Assembly: GCF_002272865.1 (NCBI RefSeq)
Contig: NZ_MLAP01000003.1
Location: 62,001-126,000 of the forward strand
Reading direction: 5' to 3'
From: Helicobacter sp. 12S02634-8
GTDB lineage: Bacteria > Campylobacterota > Campylobacteria > Campylobacterales > Helicobacteraceae
DNA: 64,000 bases
Shown here: piece by piece, positions 44,425 to 54,075 of the stretch
How positions within the stretch are numbered: position 1 is the first letter of the stretch
How the letters are laid out: every line of letters begins with the position of its first letter
Notes under the pieces: model-generated
Database searches by the model: none
Told to the model about the DNA's origin: nothing
What the model saw: the letters and a program-made list of their open reading frames with translations, nothing else
Program-made: the position numbers and the translations under genes

Positions 44425-45543
44425 TTAGGAGTGGGCTTTGAGTGCTTCTATGGGGTCAAAATATTTCATATCAAATGCTTCGGCCACGCCTTTGTAAGTA
44501 ACTTTACCATCAATGGTATTGACACCTTCTGTAAGATCAGGGATTTCCAAGCAGGCATTTCTTGCTCCCATATTTGCGATTTTGAGCCCATAGGGGATTG
44601 TTGTGTTTGTGAGTGCGATGGTTGAGGTCTTTGCGACAGCACCGGGCATATTCGCAACTGAATAATGCACAATCCCATCAATGATATAAATCGGATCTGT
44701 GTGCGTTGTGGGGTGAGAAGTTTCGATACAGCCACCTTGATCGATCGCTACATCGACAATCACAGAGCCCTTTTTCATCAAGCCAAGGTGCTCTTTTCTG
44801 ATGAGTTTGGGTGCTTTGCTCCCTGGGATCAGGACAGATCCGACTAAAATATCGCAATCTTGCACGCATTCTTTGATATTGCCCGCATCGCTATAGAGTG
44901 TGGTGATTTTGGAGTGGAAAACTTGATCGATGTATTCTAAGCGATTGAGATCAATATCTAACATCACCACTTCAGCCCCAAGCCCCAAGGCCATCTGCGC
45001 TGCATTGAAGCCAACGATCCCAGCGCCCAATATCAGCACCTTGCCCTTGCGTGTGCCTGGGACTCCGCCAATAAATGTGCCATTGCCTCCATAGGTCTTT
45101 TCTAGGTATTTTGCCCCCTCGATGATAGAGAGCCGCCCAGCAATAGAGCTCATCGGTGCTAGACAAGGCAAGCTTCTGCCCTTTTTGATTGTTTCATAAG
45201 CGACAGAAAAAATCTTTTTTTCTATGAGCATTTCAGTGAGTTTTTTGTCATTAGCAAGATGTAGATAGGTGTAGAGTATTTGTCCCTCTTTGAAAAACTT
45301 GTATTCTTCTTTGATGGGCTCTTTGACCTTGATGATGAGCTCGCTTTTGTCAAAAAGCTCTTCTTTACTCACGATCTTTGCACCTGCCTTTTGGTAATCG
45401 CTATCATAAAAGTTGATACTCTCCCCAGCATTTGTTTCTACATAAACCGTATGGCCTGCTTCAGTGAAGGTATGGACATTAGAGGGAGTGAGCCCAACGC
45501 GAAATTCATGGTCTTTGACTTCTTTTGGACAACCGATAAGCAT
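44425..45543 (-). CDS. ald: alanine dehydrogenase
   Basis: A 372-residue NAD-dependent enzyme interconverting L-alanine and pyruvate plus ammonia. Substrate-binding and catalytic residues fit the family: Arg15 (FRVGLTP), Lys74 (IKVKEP) and His95 (YLHLAND). The NAD-binding loop is ILGAGIVGFNAAQ, and VANMPGAVAKTSTIALTN is conserved. It is the second gene after an SNF-family transporter (16-bp gap), which suggests uptake and use of alanine as carbon or nitrogen source. AAAGGA precedes the ATG. Confidence 0.95.
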   Translation of the reverse strand: MLIGCPKEVKDHEFRVGLTPSNVHTFTEAGHTVYVETNAGESINFYDSDYQKAGAKIVSKEELFDKSELIIKVKEPIKEEYKFFKEGQILYTYLHLANDKKLTEMLIEKKIFSVAYETIKKGRSLPCLAPMSSIAGRLSIIEGAKYLEKTYGGNGTFIGGVPGTRKGKVLILGAGIVGFNAAQMALGLGAEVVMLDIDLNRLEYIDQVFHSKITTLYSDAGNIKECVQDCDILVGSVLIPGSKAPKLIRKEHLGLMKKGSVIVDVAIDQGGCIETSHPTTHTDPIYIIDGIVHYSVANMPGAVAKTSTIALTNTTIPYGLKIANMGARNACLEIPDLTEGVNTIDGKVTYKGVAEAFDMKYFDPIEALKAHS

Positions 45544-45559
45544 TTTATTTCCTTTGTGT

Positions 45560-46930
45560 TTAAGATTGAGTTATCCCAAATATGAAAATTATAAGGATAA
45601 CAATTGGTGCAATAAACTTTATATAGTAAAACCAAACGCTCACTAAATGTGTTTTTATCTTCCCTTGGTTGGATATCTCAGAAATCGCATCTTTTTTAAG
45701 CACCCAGCCCACATAAATGCAGCACAATAGGGCAGTGAGGATAAAGAAAATATTGCCACTGATAAAATCAAAACTATCAAAGATATTTTTTCCTTTGATG
45801 ATGATTATATCCCTCCAAGGTCCATAGGCAAGGATAGATGGGATATTGCCTAGTAAAAATGTAACAATGAGTGTCCAATTGGTAGCACTTTTTTTGGAGA
45901 ATTTGAATTTTTCCTCCAATACAGAGATGATCACTTGATAAAGCGTTAGGCTTGTTGTGAGCGCAGCTGTGAGTAAAAATAAAAAGAACAGCACGCCAAC
46001 AGCACTTCCAAAGTAAATATGCGAAAAAGCAATCGGAAGTGTTTTAAACACCAAAGAAGGTCCGCTATCAGGGGAGAGTCCCGCACTAAAGAGCACAGGG
46101 AAAATCATGAACCCAGCCAAAATTGCTACAATCGTGTTGATGACCCCTGTGAAAGTGGCTGTTTTGAAAAGATTTTCTTTTTTATTCAGATAAGATGACA
46201 AGGTAATCATCACGCCAAAGCCCAATGAGAGGGCAAAAAATACCTGTCCGAGCACATCGATAAAGAGCTTTGCTGAGAGCTTGGAAAAATCAGGCACTAG
46301 ATAAAATTTTACCCCTGCCATAGCGTTTTCTAAAGTGAGATTTCTGATAATAATCACCACCAAACACAAAAACAAAAGCGGCATCAGCCATTTAGCAGCA
46401 CGCTCAATCCCATCGATGATACCTTTTCGCAAAATCACCCAATTGATTGCGATAAAAATAAGAGTAAAAATTCCCACTATCAAGGGATTGTTATCGATAT
46501 GGTGTTCATAAAATAGATTTGTGTAGTCTTTGGTGATGGGGTGGGAGAGGTTGAAATTGCCTGTTAAAATCTCAAAAATATACACAAACACCCAGCCACC
46601 CAAAACCATATAATACGCAATGATTCCAAAGCAACCAATAAGCCCCATATATCCGACAAGCTTCCAATATCTCGAGATCTCTCTACCATCGCTGAGCTTG
46701 CCACCAAATGCATCAACAGAATTCGACATCATACGCCTGCCGATGACATTTTCTACGAGCACAATGGGAATACCGATAAAAATCATCGCAATGATAAATA
46801 CAAGCACATAAGCCCCACCACCATTTTCTCCCACAAGATAAGGGAAGCGCCAAGTCGCCCCAAAGCCTATAGTCGCCCCTGCAACCGTTAAAAGATAAGT
46901 AAGAGTGTTACTCCAATTTTGCCTTTTCAA
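45560..46930 (-). CDS. sodium:neurotransmitter symporter (SNF/NSS) family transporter
   Basis: A 456-residue membrane protein with about eleven to twelve helices. The NSS signature is present in the first helix (TVAGATIGFGATWRFPYLVGENGG), with SLGFGVMITLSSYLNK further on. Bacterial members are sodium-coupled amino acid importers. Pairing with ald makes alanine the likely substrate, by inference. The TTG start at 46930 has AAAGGA 5 nt upstream. A 19-bp perfect palindrome lies 26 bp before the start and probably serves as operator for the pair. Confidence 0.9.
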   Translation of the reverse strand: MKRQNWSNTLTYLLTVAGATIGFGATWRFPYLVGENGGGAYVLVFIIAMIFIGIPIVLVENVIGRRMMSNSVDAFGGKLSDGREISRYWKLVGYMGLIGCFGIIAYYMVLGGWVFVYIFEILTGNFNLSHPITKDYTNLFYEHHIDNNPLIVGIFTLIFIAINWVILRKGIIDGIERAAKWLMPLLFLCLVVIIIRNLTLENAMAGVKFYLVPDFSKLSAKLFIDVLGQVFFALSLGFGVMITLSSYLNKKENLFKTATFTGVINTIVAILAGFMIFPVLFSAGLSPDSGPSLVFKTLPIAFSHIYFGSAVGVLFFLFLLTAALTTSLTLYQVIISVLEEKFKFSKKSATNWTLIVTFLLGNIPSILAYGPWRDIIIIKGKNIFDSFDFISGNIFFILTALLCCIYVGWVLKKDAISEISNQGKIKTHLVSVWFYYIKFIAPIVILIIFIFGITQS

Positions 46931-46955
46931 AGTATTCCTTTGATTTTAGGATTTT

Positions 46956-46974
46956 TTCTATACAATGTATAGAA
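46956..46974 (-). promoter_or_regulatory. 19-bp palindrome upstream of the transporter-ald operon
   Basis: TTCTATAC-AAT-GTATAGAA is a perfect 8+3+8 inverted repeat, 26 bp before the transporter start. Its half-sites contain TATAC/GTATA, so it could overlap the -10 region and act as an operator. Confidence 0.45.
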
Positions 46975-47074
46975 TACAAAAAAAACCCAATCGGGGATAA
47001 AAATACATCTTTTTTAGAAAGAGGTATTTTGAGATAGTGTAATTTTGTATCACTTTTTTTTGTAAAGTTTAGAT

Positions 47075-47091
47075 TTGATACGAATTGATAC
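47075..47091 (+). repeat. TTGATAC direct repeat upstream of the PAP2 gene
   Basis: TTGATAC occurs at 47075-47081 and 47085-47091, a 10-bp period. A reversed GTATCA lies about 25 bp upstream. The repeats end 33 bp before the PAP2 ATG and may be an activator or repressor site. Confidence 0.3.
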
Positions 47092-47124
47092 AACAAACTT
47101 TGATATTTGCAATAAGGGGAAGTG

Positions 47125-47703
47125 ATGAAAAAATACCTGATAGCTGTCTGTATGCTATGGTGTGTGCAATCAAGTCTATGGGCTAAGAGTAATTTTGAGA
47201 GATTTGGAGATGTGTTTAGGTTGCTCCCTGTGTTTGTGGGGGTAGTATCTTTGGGTATGGAGGATTATAGGGGGTTTGGTGAGTTGGCCTTGGGGAGCTT
47301 GGTGACACAGGGCGTGATAGAAGGGGTCAAGAGGGGGTTTGATGCTGCACATAAAAATGGTCATAATATTGCCTTTGCCAAGCGCCCTTGCTGCGAAGAT
47401 TATAAGGGTATGCCAAGCGGGCATGCAGGGGGAGCGTTTTCTGCGGCAGGATTTGTATTTTATCGTTATGGTTGGAAGCCTGCAATACCTGTGGGGATTC
47501 TAGCGATTTTGACAGATGCGTCTAGGGTCTATGCTAGAAAGCATAGTGTGTGGCAAGTCTTAGTGGGGAGTGCGATAGGTTGGGGGTTTGCGTGGCTTTT
47601 TACGAGCAAATACAAGCCCCATGATTTGGTAGTAACCCCTGATGTGGATATCGATGCGAGGGGGAATACGATCTATAGTGTCCATATGGCCTATCGTTTT
47701 TAG
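47125..47703 (+). CDS. PAP2-family phosphatase, exported
   Basis: A 192-residue protein with a signal peptide (residues 1-20, LIAVCMLWCVQSSLWA). The type 2 phosphatidic acid phosphatase motifs are present: K86-R-P88, PSGH (97-100) and SR(133-134)-x5-H140. This group acts in the periplasm on lipid phosphates such as undecaprenyl diphosphate, phosphatidylglycerol phosphate or lipid A. The precise substrate cannot be read. The C-terminus ends VHMAYRF with a terminal Phe, unusual for a purely membrane-anchored PAP2. The ATG at 47125 follows AGGGGA. Confidence 0.85.
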   Translation: MKKYLIAVCMLWCVQSSLWAKSNFERFGDVFRLLPVFVGVVSLGMEDYRGFGELALGSLVTQGVIEGVKRGFDAAHKNGHNIAFAKRPCCEDYKGMPSGHAGGAFSAAGFVFYRYGWKPAIPVGILAILTDASRVYARKHSVWQVLVGSAIGWGFAWLFTSKYKPHDLVVTPDVDIDARGNTIYSVHMAYRF

Positions 47704-47715
47704 ACCTTTTTAGAC

Positions 47716-49404
47716 CTATAGTTCTGTGCGTAAAACTGCACCTTGAGAGGCGTCGCTCACTAAAAGTGCATATCTTTTGAGCCATTTGCCCTCGATTTCT
47801 TTTTTCTTTGGTTTGAAATGTGCTCTTCTTTGGTCTAAAGTATGGGTATCAACGAGTAGCTCAAGCACTCCATTGTCAATATCGATTTGTATCTGATCGC
47901 CATTTTCAATCAGTCCTATCTCTCCACCTTGTGCAGCTTCTGGACTGATATGTCCGATACACGCCCCTCTGGTTGCACCACTAAAACGCCCATCGGTGAT
48001 GAGTGCGACAGATTCGCCCAATCCCATACCACTAATCAAGCTTGTAGGGCTCAACATCTCAGGCATTCCTGGCCCACCTTTAGGCCCTTCATAGCGGATC
48101 ACTACGACATTTCCTGCCTTGACTTTGCCTGATGAAATCCCAGAAATAGCTTCATCTTGAGAGTCAAAGACAATAGCTGTGCCTGTGAATTTTTTCATAC
48201 CCTCATCAACAGCAGCAGCCTTGATGACAGCCCCATCTCTTGCGATATTGCCATAGAGGATTTTAAGCCCCCCTGTTTGGGAAAAGGCATTTTCGTTGGT
48301 ATGTATGATGTTGGTGTCAATGATATGGGCATTTTTGACACGTTCAAGCATAGAAACTCCTGTGATTGTCAAGGTATCTTTGATCACATTGCCTCTTTTA
48401 TTGACCTCAGCCATCACAGCATCCACCCCCCCAGCACGATTGATATCTTCCATAAAGACATTATCGACAGCAGGGGCGATTTTAGTGAGATGGGAAACTT
48501 GCTTGGCTAGGTCGTTGATATTTTTGAGATTGAAATCCACACCAGCTTCTTTGGCAATAGCGAGCATATGCAAAACCGTATTGGTGCTGCCACCCATCGC
48601 CATATCAACGACAAAGGCGTTATGGATAGCGTGTTGGTTGAGGATATTTTTTAGTTGATATTGCTCACTTTTTTCTTTATCCAAAGCAATTTCTACGATT
48701 CTTTTAGCAGCTTGCCTAAGGAGGGCTTCTCTTTCTGGAGTCAGCGCAGGGATAGTGCCATTGCCTGATAATGCAATCCCCATAGCCTCACAGAGTGTAT
48801 TCATTGAATTTGCTGTAAACATACCACTACAGCTGCCTCCACTCGGACAGGCCTTGCACTCGATTTCATAAAGCTTATCAGCAGCGATTTTGTTGGCCTC
48901 ATAAGCCCCGATCGCTTCAAACACCTGAGAGAGTCCAATCCTGCTCCCATCACTGAGTGTACCCGCTCGCATAGGCCCTCCACTCACAAAGATTGTAGGC
49001 ACATTGACGCGCAATGCTCCCATGATCATACCAGGGACAATTTTGTCGCAATTAGGGATACAAATCATCGCATCGAGTTTATGGGCGTTCATCACCGTTT
49101 CGATACAATCAGCGATCAATTCTCTGCTAGGCAAGCTATAAAACATGCCGCTATGCCCCATCGCAATCCCATCATCAACGCCAATTGTGTTGAATTCAAA
49201 AGGCACTGCCCCTGCTTTGTAGATTTCTTCTTTGACAATCTTAGCATAGGCATTGAGAAAATAATGCCCAGGTATGATGTCAATATAGCTATTGGCTACG
49301 CCAATAAAGGGCTTGTCAAAATCCTCATCTTTCAAGCCCACACCTCGCAATAAGCTTCTATGGGGGGTTCGTGAAAATCCTTTTTTGATGGTATCGCTAC
49401 GCAT
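47716..49404 (-). CDS. ilvD: dihydroxy-acid dehydratase
   Basis: A 562-residue iron-sulfur enzyme making the 2-oxo acids of valine and isoleucine. Signature segments are [33 protein letters not shown] and [13 protein letters not shown]. The ATG at 49404 (MRSDTIKKG) has AGGAG 5 nt upstream; codons further upstream are very unlikely to be used. It is convergent with the PAP2 gene and divergent from glmS. Confidence 0.95.
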   Translation of the reverse strand: MRSDTIKKGFSRTPHRSLLRGVGLKDEDFDKPFIGVANSYIDIIPGHYFLNAYAKIVKEEIYKAGAVPFEFNTIGVDDGIAMGHSGMFYSLPSRELIADCIETVMNAHKLDAMICIPNCDKIVPGMIMGALRVNVPTIFVSGGPMRAGTLSDGSRIGLSQVFEAIGAYEANKIAADKLYEIECKACPSGGSCSGMFTANSMNTLCEAMGIALSGNGTIPALTPEREALLRQAAKRIVEIALDKEKSEQYQLKNILNQHAIHNAFVVDMAMGGSTNTVLHMLAIAKEAGVDFNLKNINDLAKQVSHLTKIAPAVDNVFMEDINRAGGVDAVMAEVNKRGNVIKDTLTITGVSMLERVKNAHIIDTNIIHTNENAFSQTGGLKILYGNIARDGAVIKAAAVDEGMKKFTGTAIVFDSQDEAISGISSGKVKAGNVVVIRYEGPKGGPGMPEMLSPTSLISGMGLGESVALITDGRFSGATRGACIGHISPEAAQGGEIGLIENGDQIQIDIDNGVLELLVDTHTLDQRRAHFKPKKKEIEGKWLKRYALLVSDASQGAVLRTEL

Positions 49405-49497
49405 ATGATCTCCTAGGTTGTGGTATGGATTGTTTGGTTTTAGTGATAAATGCAACTTATATTATACTTTAAAATTTTCCAACGCACTGCTTTTTGC

Positions 49498-49503
49498 TAT
49501 AAT
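49498..49503 (+). promoter_or_regulatory. -10 box for glmS
   Basis: TATAAT preceded by a T run, 48 bp before the glmS ATG. It fits the Helicobacter pattern of a strong -10 without a -35. Confidence 0.5.
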
Positions 49504-49550
49504 AAATACAGCAAGAATATGGCAGATTTTGAAAATATTTGGAGGTCTTA

Positions 49551-51338
49551 ATGTGTGGAATCGTCGGTTATATCGGCAATAATGAAAAAAAAGAGATTTT
49601 AATCAATGGGCTCAAAGAGCTTGAATACAGGGGCTATGATAGCGCGGGGATTGCTATTTTGAGCGAGGGAGAGCTCAAGACCTTTAAGGCTGTGGGTAAA
49701 ATCTGTAATCTTGAAAATAAATGCATGGATTTTACTTCTAGGGGCTTTGGGCTAGGGATTGGCCATACGCGCTGGGCGACACACGGCAAGCCCACAGAGG
49801 CAAACGCCCACCCCCAAATTGCAGAATTTAGCAATGTTGTCCATAATGGTATCATTGAAAACTATCAAGAAATCAAAAAAGACCTCCAGCAAAAAGGACA
49901 TCAATTTTTGAGTCAAACAGATACAGAAGTGATTGTGCGTTTGTTTGAAGAATATCTTAAAAATACTGATGATGTTTGGGTGGCTTTTGAGCATATGGTC
50001 GCGTCTTTGCGGGGTGCGTATGCGATTTTGCTCATCAGTATCAAAGCCCCCGATAAGATTTTTTATGCTAAAAATGGCTCGCCTTTGATTGTTGGCAAGG
50101 GCAAAGATGGGGTATATTTTGCTAGTTCGGATACGCCTTTAGTGGGTTGTGTGGATCGGGTTGTTTATCTTGAAGATGGGGCGTGTGGGTATATGGATAA
50201 GGATCGATTTGACACATTGACACATATCAAGCCCTTAGCCCATAATAAAATCTATGCCCAAAAAGAGGGCTTTCGGTATTTTATGGAAAAAGAAATCTAT
50301 GAACAGCATAAAGTCTTGTTAGAAACGATGATGGGTAGAGTGAGCCAAGAGGGGATATTTTTAGAATCATTGCCCTCTGATTTTTTTGATGGTATTGATA
50401 TGATTACAATTTGTGCTTGCGGGACTAGCTATCACGCAGGCATGAGCGGGAAATATCTCTTAGAAAGGCTTGCAAGGCTAAAGACCAATGTGGCGATTGC
50501 GAGTGAATTCAGATATGCTGATTGTGTGATGGGTAAGAGCGAGCTTTTTATCGCTATTTCTCAGAGCGGGGAAACAGCTGATACGCTTGAAGCACTCAAG
50601 CTTGCTAAGAAAAAGGGGCTCAAAACTTTAGCGATTTGTAATGTGGATAATTCTTCGATTGTGCGTGAGAGCGATGGGGCGATTTTGACCCGTGCGGGGA
50701 TTGAAAAGGGCGTTGCTTCGACCAAGGCTTTTGCAACACAAGTGATGGTGCTATGGATTTTGAGTGTTTATTTATCCCACCATCGGGGCTATGCAGACAC
50801 AAAGACCATCAAATCTCAAGTCGCCTCAATGCTTAAAGCCACCAAAGCCACAGAGGTCAATGCCACCTTGCACGAACGGCTCAAAAGGCTCTCAAAACGT
50901 TATTTGCACGGGCACGGATTCTTTTTCATCGGTCGGGATATTTTCTATCCTCTTGCCCTAGAGGGGGCTTTGAAACTCAAAGAAATTAGCTATCTGCACG
51001 CAGAGGGCTATGCAAGTGGTGAGATGAAGCACGGACCTATCGCACTTGCTGATTCTTTGCTCTTTACTGTAGCACTCTTGCCTAAACATCTTTTGTATGA
51101 AAAGATTAAAAGCAATGTCGAGGAGCTTGGCGCTAGAGATGCGACGATTTGTGCGATTTGTTCAGAGGATTTTGAAAGCGCTGATGATATGGTCTATATC
51201 AACCCTGCTGATGATTATATGGAAGAGTTTTTTTCGATGATGGTTGTCTTGCAGCTTTTGGCCCTAGAGATAGCAATCAAAATGGGTAATGATGTGGATA
51301 TGCCTCGAAATCTCGCAAAAAGCGTGACCGTGGAGTGA
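49551..51338 (+). CDS. glmS: glutamine-fructose-6-phosphate aminotransferase (isomerizing)
   Basis: A 595-residue enzyme making glucosamine 6-phosphate for peptidoglycan and lipopolysaccharide. The N-terminal glutaminase domain begins MCGIVGYIGN; Cys2 becomes the N-terminal nucleophile. GHTRWATHGKP follows. Two SIS sugar isomerase domains (CGTSYHAG, SQSGETADT) and the C-terminal PRNLAKSVTVE complete it. The ATG at 49551 has GGAGG 5 nt upstream. No glmS ribozyme-like leader is visible. Confidence 0.96.
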   Translation: MCGIVGYIGNNEKKEILINGLKELEYRGYDSAGIAILSEGELKTFKAVGKICNLENKCMDFTSRGFGLGIGHTRWATHGKPTEANAHPQIAEFSNVVHNGIIENYQEIKKDLQQKGHQFLSQTDTEVIVRLFEEYLKNTDDVWVAFEHMVASLRGAYAILLISIKAPDKIFYAKNGSPLIVGKGKDGVYFASSDTPLVGCVDRVVYLEDGACGYMDKDRFDTLTHIKPLAHNKIYAQKEGFRYFMEKEIYEQHKVLLETMMGRVSQEGIFLESLPSDFFDGIDMITICACGTSYHAGMSGKYLLERLARLKTNVAIASEFRYADCVMGKSELFIAISQSGETADTLEALKLAKKKGLKTLAICNVDNSSIVRESDGAILTRAGIEKGVASTKAFATQVMVLWILSVYLSHHRGYADTKTIKSQVASMLKATKATEVNATLHERLKRLSKRYLHGHGFFFIGRDIFYPLALEGALKLKEISYLHAEGYASGEMKHGPIALADSLLFTVALLPKHLLYEKIKSNVEELGARDATICAICSEDFESADDMVYINPADDYMEEFFSMMVVLQLLALEIAIKMGNDVDMPRNLAKSVTVE

Positions 51339-51360
51339 ATTAAAAAAAGGGGGGAGTGGA

Positions 51361-52068
51361 TCAAAACTGATAATTATACATCACATAAGGCATGATACTT
51401 GTTTCAAACTCTCTGTTGTTTAAAAGCGTCTTAGCAGTGGGTAATACCTTCAGGCCAATTTCAATGCGATGTTTGATAAAAATATCCAAACTCACCCCGC
51501 CCTCTATCATCACACCCCCTGCATAGATGGCTTTTTTGAATAATGAAAAATTCTGATTGTCTGTATAGATTGTCGCTCCTCCCCCAACCCCTGCAAACAC
51601 GCCTAAAAAGTGCTTATAGCTATTGCCTAAAGGGAATTCACCAATCAGGTCAATCCCCAAAGAAAGCATTGCATAAAATGAATCACTGGGGTCTTTTGTG
51701 AGTGCGTAATTGACAAGCCCTGTAGCCACATCAAAAGCAAAAAATCCCCGGATACCGATGTTTTTATTGAAAAATGTTTGCACGCCCCCTTTGAGTAGCA
51801 AGGCTGCGGGGTAGGATTGTATAAATGTGCCTTGATAGTTTTTTTTGATTTGAAAACCTCCAAGCCCCACTCCAAAATATCGCCCACTTTTTTCTTTGAT
51901 GAGTCTTTGGCGCTCACGGATTTGGGCGATACCATAGCCTTCATAGCCCTCAGATGTTTGATTGATATCTTTTGGAGTATCTATAGAAGGCAGAGGGGTG
52001 GTGGGTTCTTGCGCAATCACATGACTCACAAGCAGTGCGCAGAAAAAGATTTTAGAAAAATGCTTCAT
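51361..52068 (-). CDS. probable outer-membrane beta-barrel protein
   Basis: A 235-residue exported protein with the signal peptide HFSKIFFCALLVSHVIAQ. It has a polar Pro-rich linker and then alternating beta strands (GRYFGVGLGGFQI, GIRGFFAFDVATGLVNYAL, FLGVFAGVGGGATIY, HRIEIGLKVLP). It ends in an aromatic residue (MYNYQF), as outer-membrane barrels do. It resembles the small Helicobacter outer-membrane protein families in layout; no precise family is claimed. The ATG at 52068 starts the signal peptide directly. Confidence 0.75.
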   Translation of the reverse strand: MKHFSKIFFCALLVSHVIAQEPTTPLPSIDTPKDINQTSEGYEGYGIAQIRERQRLIKEKSGRYFGVGLGGFQIKKNYQGTFIQSYPAALLLKGGVQTFFNKNIGIRGFFAFDVATGLVNYALTKDPSDSFYAMLSLGIDLIGEFPLGNSYKHFLGVFAGVGGGATIYTDNQNFSLFKKAIYAGGVMIEGGVSLDIFIKHRIEIGLKVLPTAKTLLNNREFETSIMPYVMYNYQF

Positions 52069-52141
52069 TATAGACCTTACAGACCTTAAAATCGGATTAA
52101 TAGTTGATGGTTGATTATGCAACTATTTTCTATGTTTTTGT

Positions 52142-52147
52142 TATAAT
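52142..52147 (+). promoter_or_regulatory. -10 box for the Mla operon
   Basis: TATAAT lies 28 bp before the mlaE ATG, inside TTGTTA-TAATTT-TAACAA, which is itself a short inverted repeat. Confidence 0.4.
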
Positions 52148-52174
52148 TTTAACAAAATTAGCTTAGGAAGAACA

Positions 52175-53299
52175 ATGCCAAGAACCTCCATGCAAATCAC
52201 ACACGATTCTGCAAAAACAATCGTTTGCCTTGAGGGGAATTGGGATTTCCAGACAGAAAGCAAGCATTTAGAAGCACTCAAAAATGTTTTAAAAAATCGC
52301 CCCCTATCTTTGGTGATTGATTGTGCTTGTATCCAACGCATTGATTTTATTTTTATCGTCTTTTTGCTCGATCTTTTAAAGTCCTTTGACCTCAACCCCG
52401 AATTTATCCATACACCAAACAAAATGACGCGTCTGCTCCAAACTATTCCCAAAGACAATCCCTCTGCAAGCACGCAAAAAGAACTGATAGTATCGCGCAG
52501 ATCTTGGAATATTTTTGAAAAAATGGGGAGATATATCGAGGATTTTATCCAAGAATCATTAGATTTTTTGAATTTTTGTGGCATGACACTCTATGCTTTC
52601 ACGCAAGCCCTTGCCCACCCGCTGAGGATACGCATTGCCTCGTTGTGCTATCACATCAATGAATCGGGTTTTAAGGCTTTGCCTGTGAGTGTTTTGACAG
52701 CTTTGATTGTCGGTGCGGCTGTGACATTACAAGGGGCAATGCAGCTGCAAGGTATGGGCGTGCCTTTGATGAGTGTGGAAACTACAGCTAAGCTCTCTTT
52801 GCGTGAGATGGGGCCATTTATTTTAGCGCTTGTGATCGCAGGCAGAAGTGCTTCGAGTTTCACAGCCCAAATTGGCGTGATGGGGCTTACTGAAGAGCTT
52901 GATGCGATGAAAACTATGAATTTTAGCCCGTTTGAGTTTTTGGTCTTGCCCCGTGTTTTGGCGCTTGTGATTGCAATGCCTTTATTGGTATTTTTGGCCG
53001 ATGCTTTTGCTTTGTTGGGTGGTATGCTTGCTATCAAATACCAACTAGGGATTAGCTTTGGTGCATATATCGAACGTTTTTATGACACGGTGAGTTGGAA
53101 TCATTTCTGGGTAGGGCTTATCAAAGCGCCATTTTTTGGCTGGGCGATTGCAATGGTGGGGTGCTTTAGGGGCTTTGAGGTCAAGGGAGATACAGAGTCG
53201 GTGGGGCGATTGACTACTATCAGCGTGGTCAATGCACTTTTTTGGATTATATTTATCAATGCACTTTTTTCAGTGATTTTTACAAAGCTCAATGTATGA
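52175..53299 (+). CDS. mlaE: MlaE-type lipid ABC transporter permease with N-terminal STAS-like domain
   Basis: A 374-residue fusion. Residues 1-95 look like a STAS domain (the MlaB role), with VCLEGNWDFQTESK and LVIDCACIQRIDFI. Residues 110-374 form the MlaE permease, with GAAVTLQGAMQLQGMG, REMGPFILALVIAGRSASSF and EELDAMKTMNFSPFEFLVLPR. The complex moves phospholipids between the outer and inner membrane. It is followed by mlaF (4-bp overlap), mlaD and a lipoprotein gene, all overlapping, so this is a compact operon. Confidence 0.92.
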   Translation: MPRTSMQITHDSAKTIVCLEGNWDFQTESKHLEALKNVLKNRPLSLVIDCACIQRIDFIFIVFLLDLLKSFDLNPEFIHTPNKMTRLLQTIPKDNPSASTQKELIVSRRSWNIFEKMGRYIEDFIQESLDFLNFCGMTLYAFTQALAHPLRIRIASLCYHINESGFKALPVSVLTALIVGAAVTLQGAMQLQGMGVPLMSVETTAKLSLREMGPFILALVIAGRSASSFTAQIGVMGLTEELDAMKTMNFSPFEFLVLPRVLALVIAMPLLVFLADAFALLGGMLAIKYQLGISFGAYIERFYDTVSWNHFWVGLIKAPFFGWAIAMVGCFRGFEVKGDTESVGRLTTISVVNALFWIIFINALFSVIFTKLNV

Positions 53300-54075
53300 C
53301 ATCTCTAGCCCCTATTATCCAAGTCAAAAACCTCTGTAATGCCTATGGGAGCGAAGTGATCCATGATCATATCAGCTTTGAAGTCAAGCAAGGGGAGATT
53401 TTTGCGATTTTAGGTGGGAGCGGGAGCGGGAAGAGCACATTATTGCGGAGTATGATACTTTTGAATCGCCCCAAAGAAGGCGAGATTGATATATTTGGCT
53501 CTGATATATGGCAGCTCAAAGAGCAGCAAAAATATGCATTTCTCAATCGCTGTGGCGTATTGTTTCAATTTGGTGCGCTCTATAGCTCCTTAAATGTGTT
53601 GGAAAATGTCGGTATTATGCTTGAAGAATACAGCACTTATCCGCAAAAAAGTATCGAAGAAATCTCTAAAATGTGGCTGGATATGGTGGGGCTGGATAAA
53701 AGGGTCTATCGTCTCTACCCTTATGAGCTCAGTGGTGGCATGAAAAAACGCGTCGGGCTAGCTAGGGCGCTGGTGCTAGAGCCTGAAATTTTATTTTTAG
53801 ATGAGCCCACTAGTGGGCTAGACCCTGCAAGTGCAGGCAAGTTTGATACTTTGATTGTAGAGCTTAAAGAGATGTTGCATTTGAGTGTGGTGATGATCAC
53901 TCATGATTTAGACTCCATCAAAGATGCTGTCGATCGGTTTATCTTACTCAAAGATCGTAAAATTGACTTTGATGGCAATCTGGATACCTTTATCCATAGG
54001 GCTCGGCAATATGGGATTGATAAGGACAATCTGTTTAACTCAAGACGAGGAGAGAAATTTTGGAAAGACATATAA
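53296..54075 (+). CDS. mlaF: MlaF-type ABC transporter ATP-binding protein
   Basis: A 259-residue ABC ATPase. Walker A is GGSGSGKST (40-48), the signature is LSGGMKKRVGLARAL, and Walker B is ILFLDEPTSGLDP. The MKKR variant of the signature is typical of MlaF. It powers the MlaE permease. The ATG at 53296 overlaps the mlaE stop (ATGA), showing translational coupling. Confidence 0.93.
   Translation: MTSLAPIIQVKNLCNAYGSEVIHDHISFEVKQGEIFAILGGSGSGKSTLLRSMILLNRPKEGEIDIFGSDIWQLKEQQKYAFLNRCGVLFQFGALYSSLNVLENVGIMLEEYSTYPQKSIEEISKMWLDMVGLDKRVYRLYPYELSGGMKKRVGLARALVLEPEILFLDEPTSGLDPASAGKFDTLIVELKEMLHLSVVMITHDLDSIKDAVDRFILLKDRKIDFDGNLDTFIHRARQYGIDKDNLFNSRRGEKFWKDI

Noticed and set aside
46908-47096. 62-codon minus-strand frame upstream of the SNF transporter
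   Set aside because: It runs through the palindrome and promoter region and overlaps the transporter start; composition is Lys/Phe/Ile filler of AT-rich DNA.
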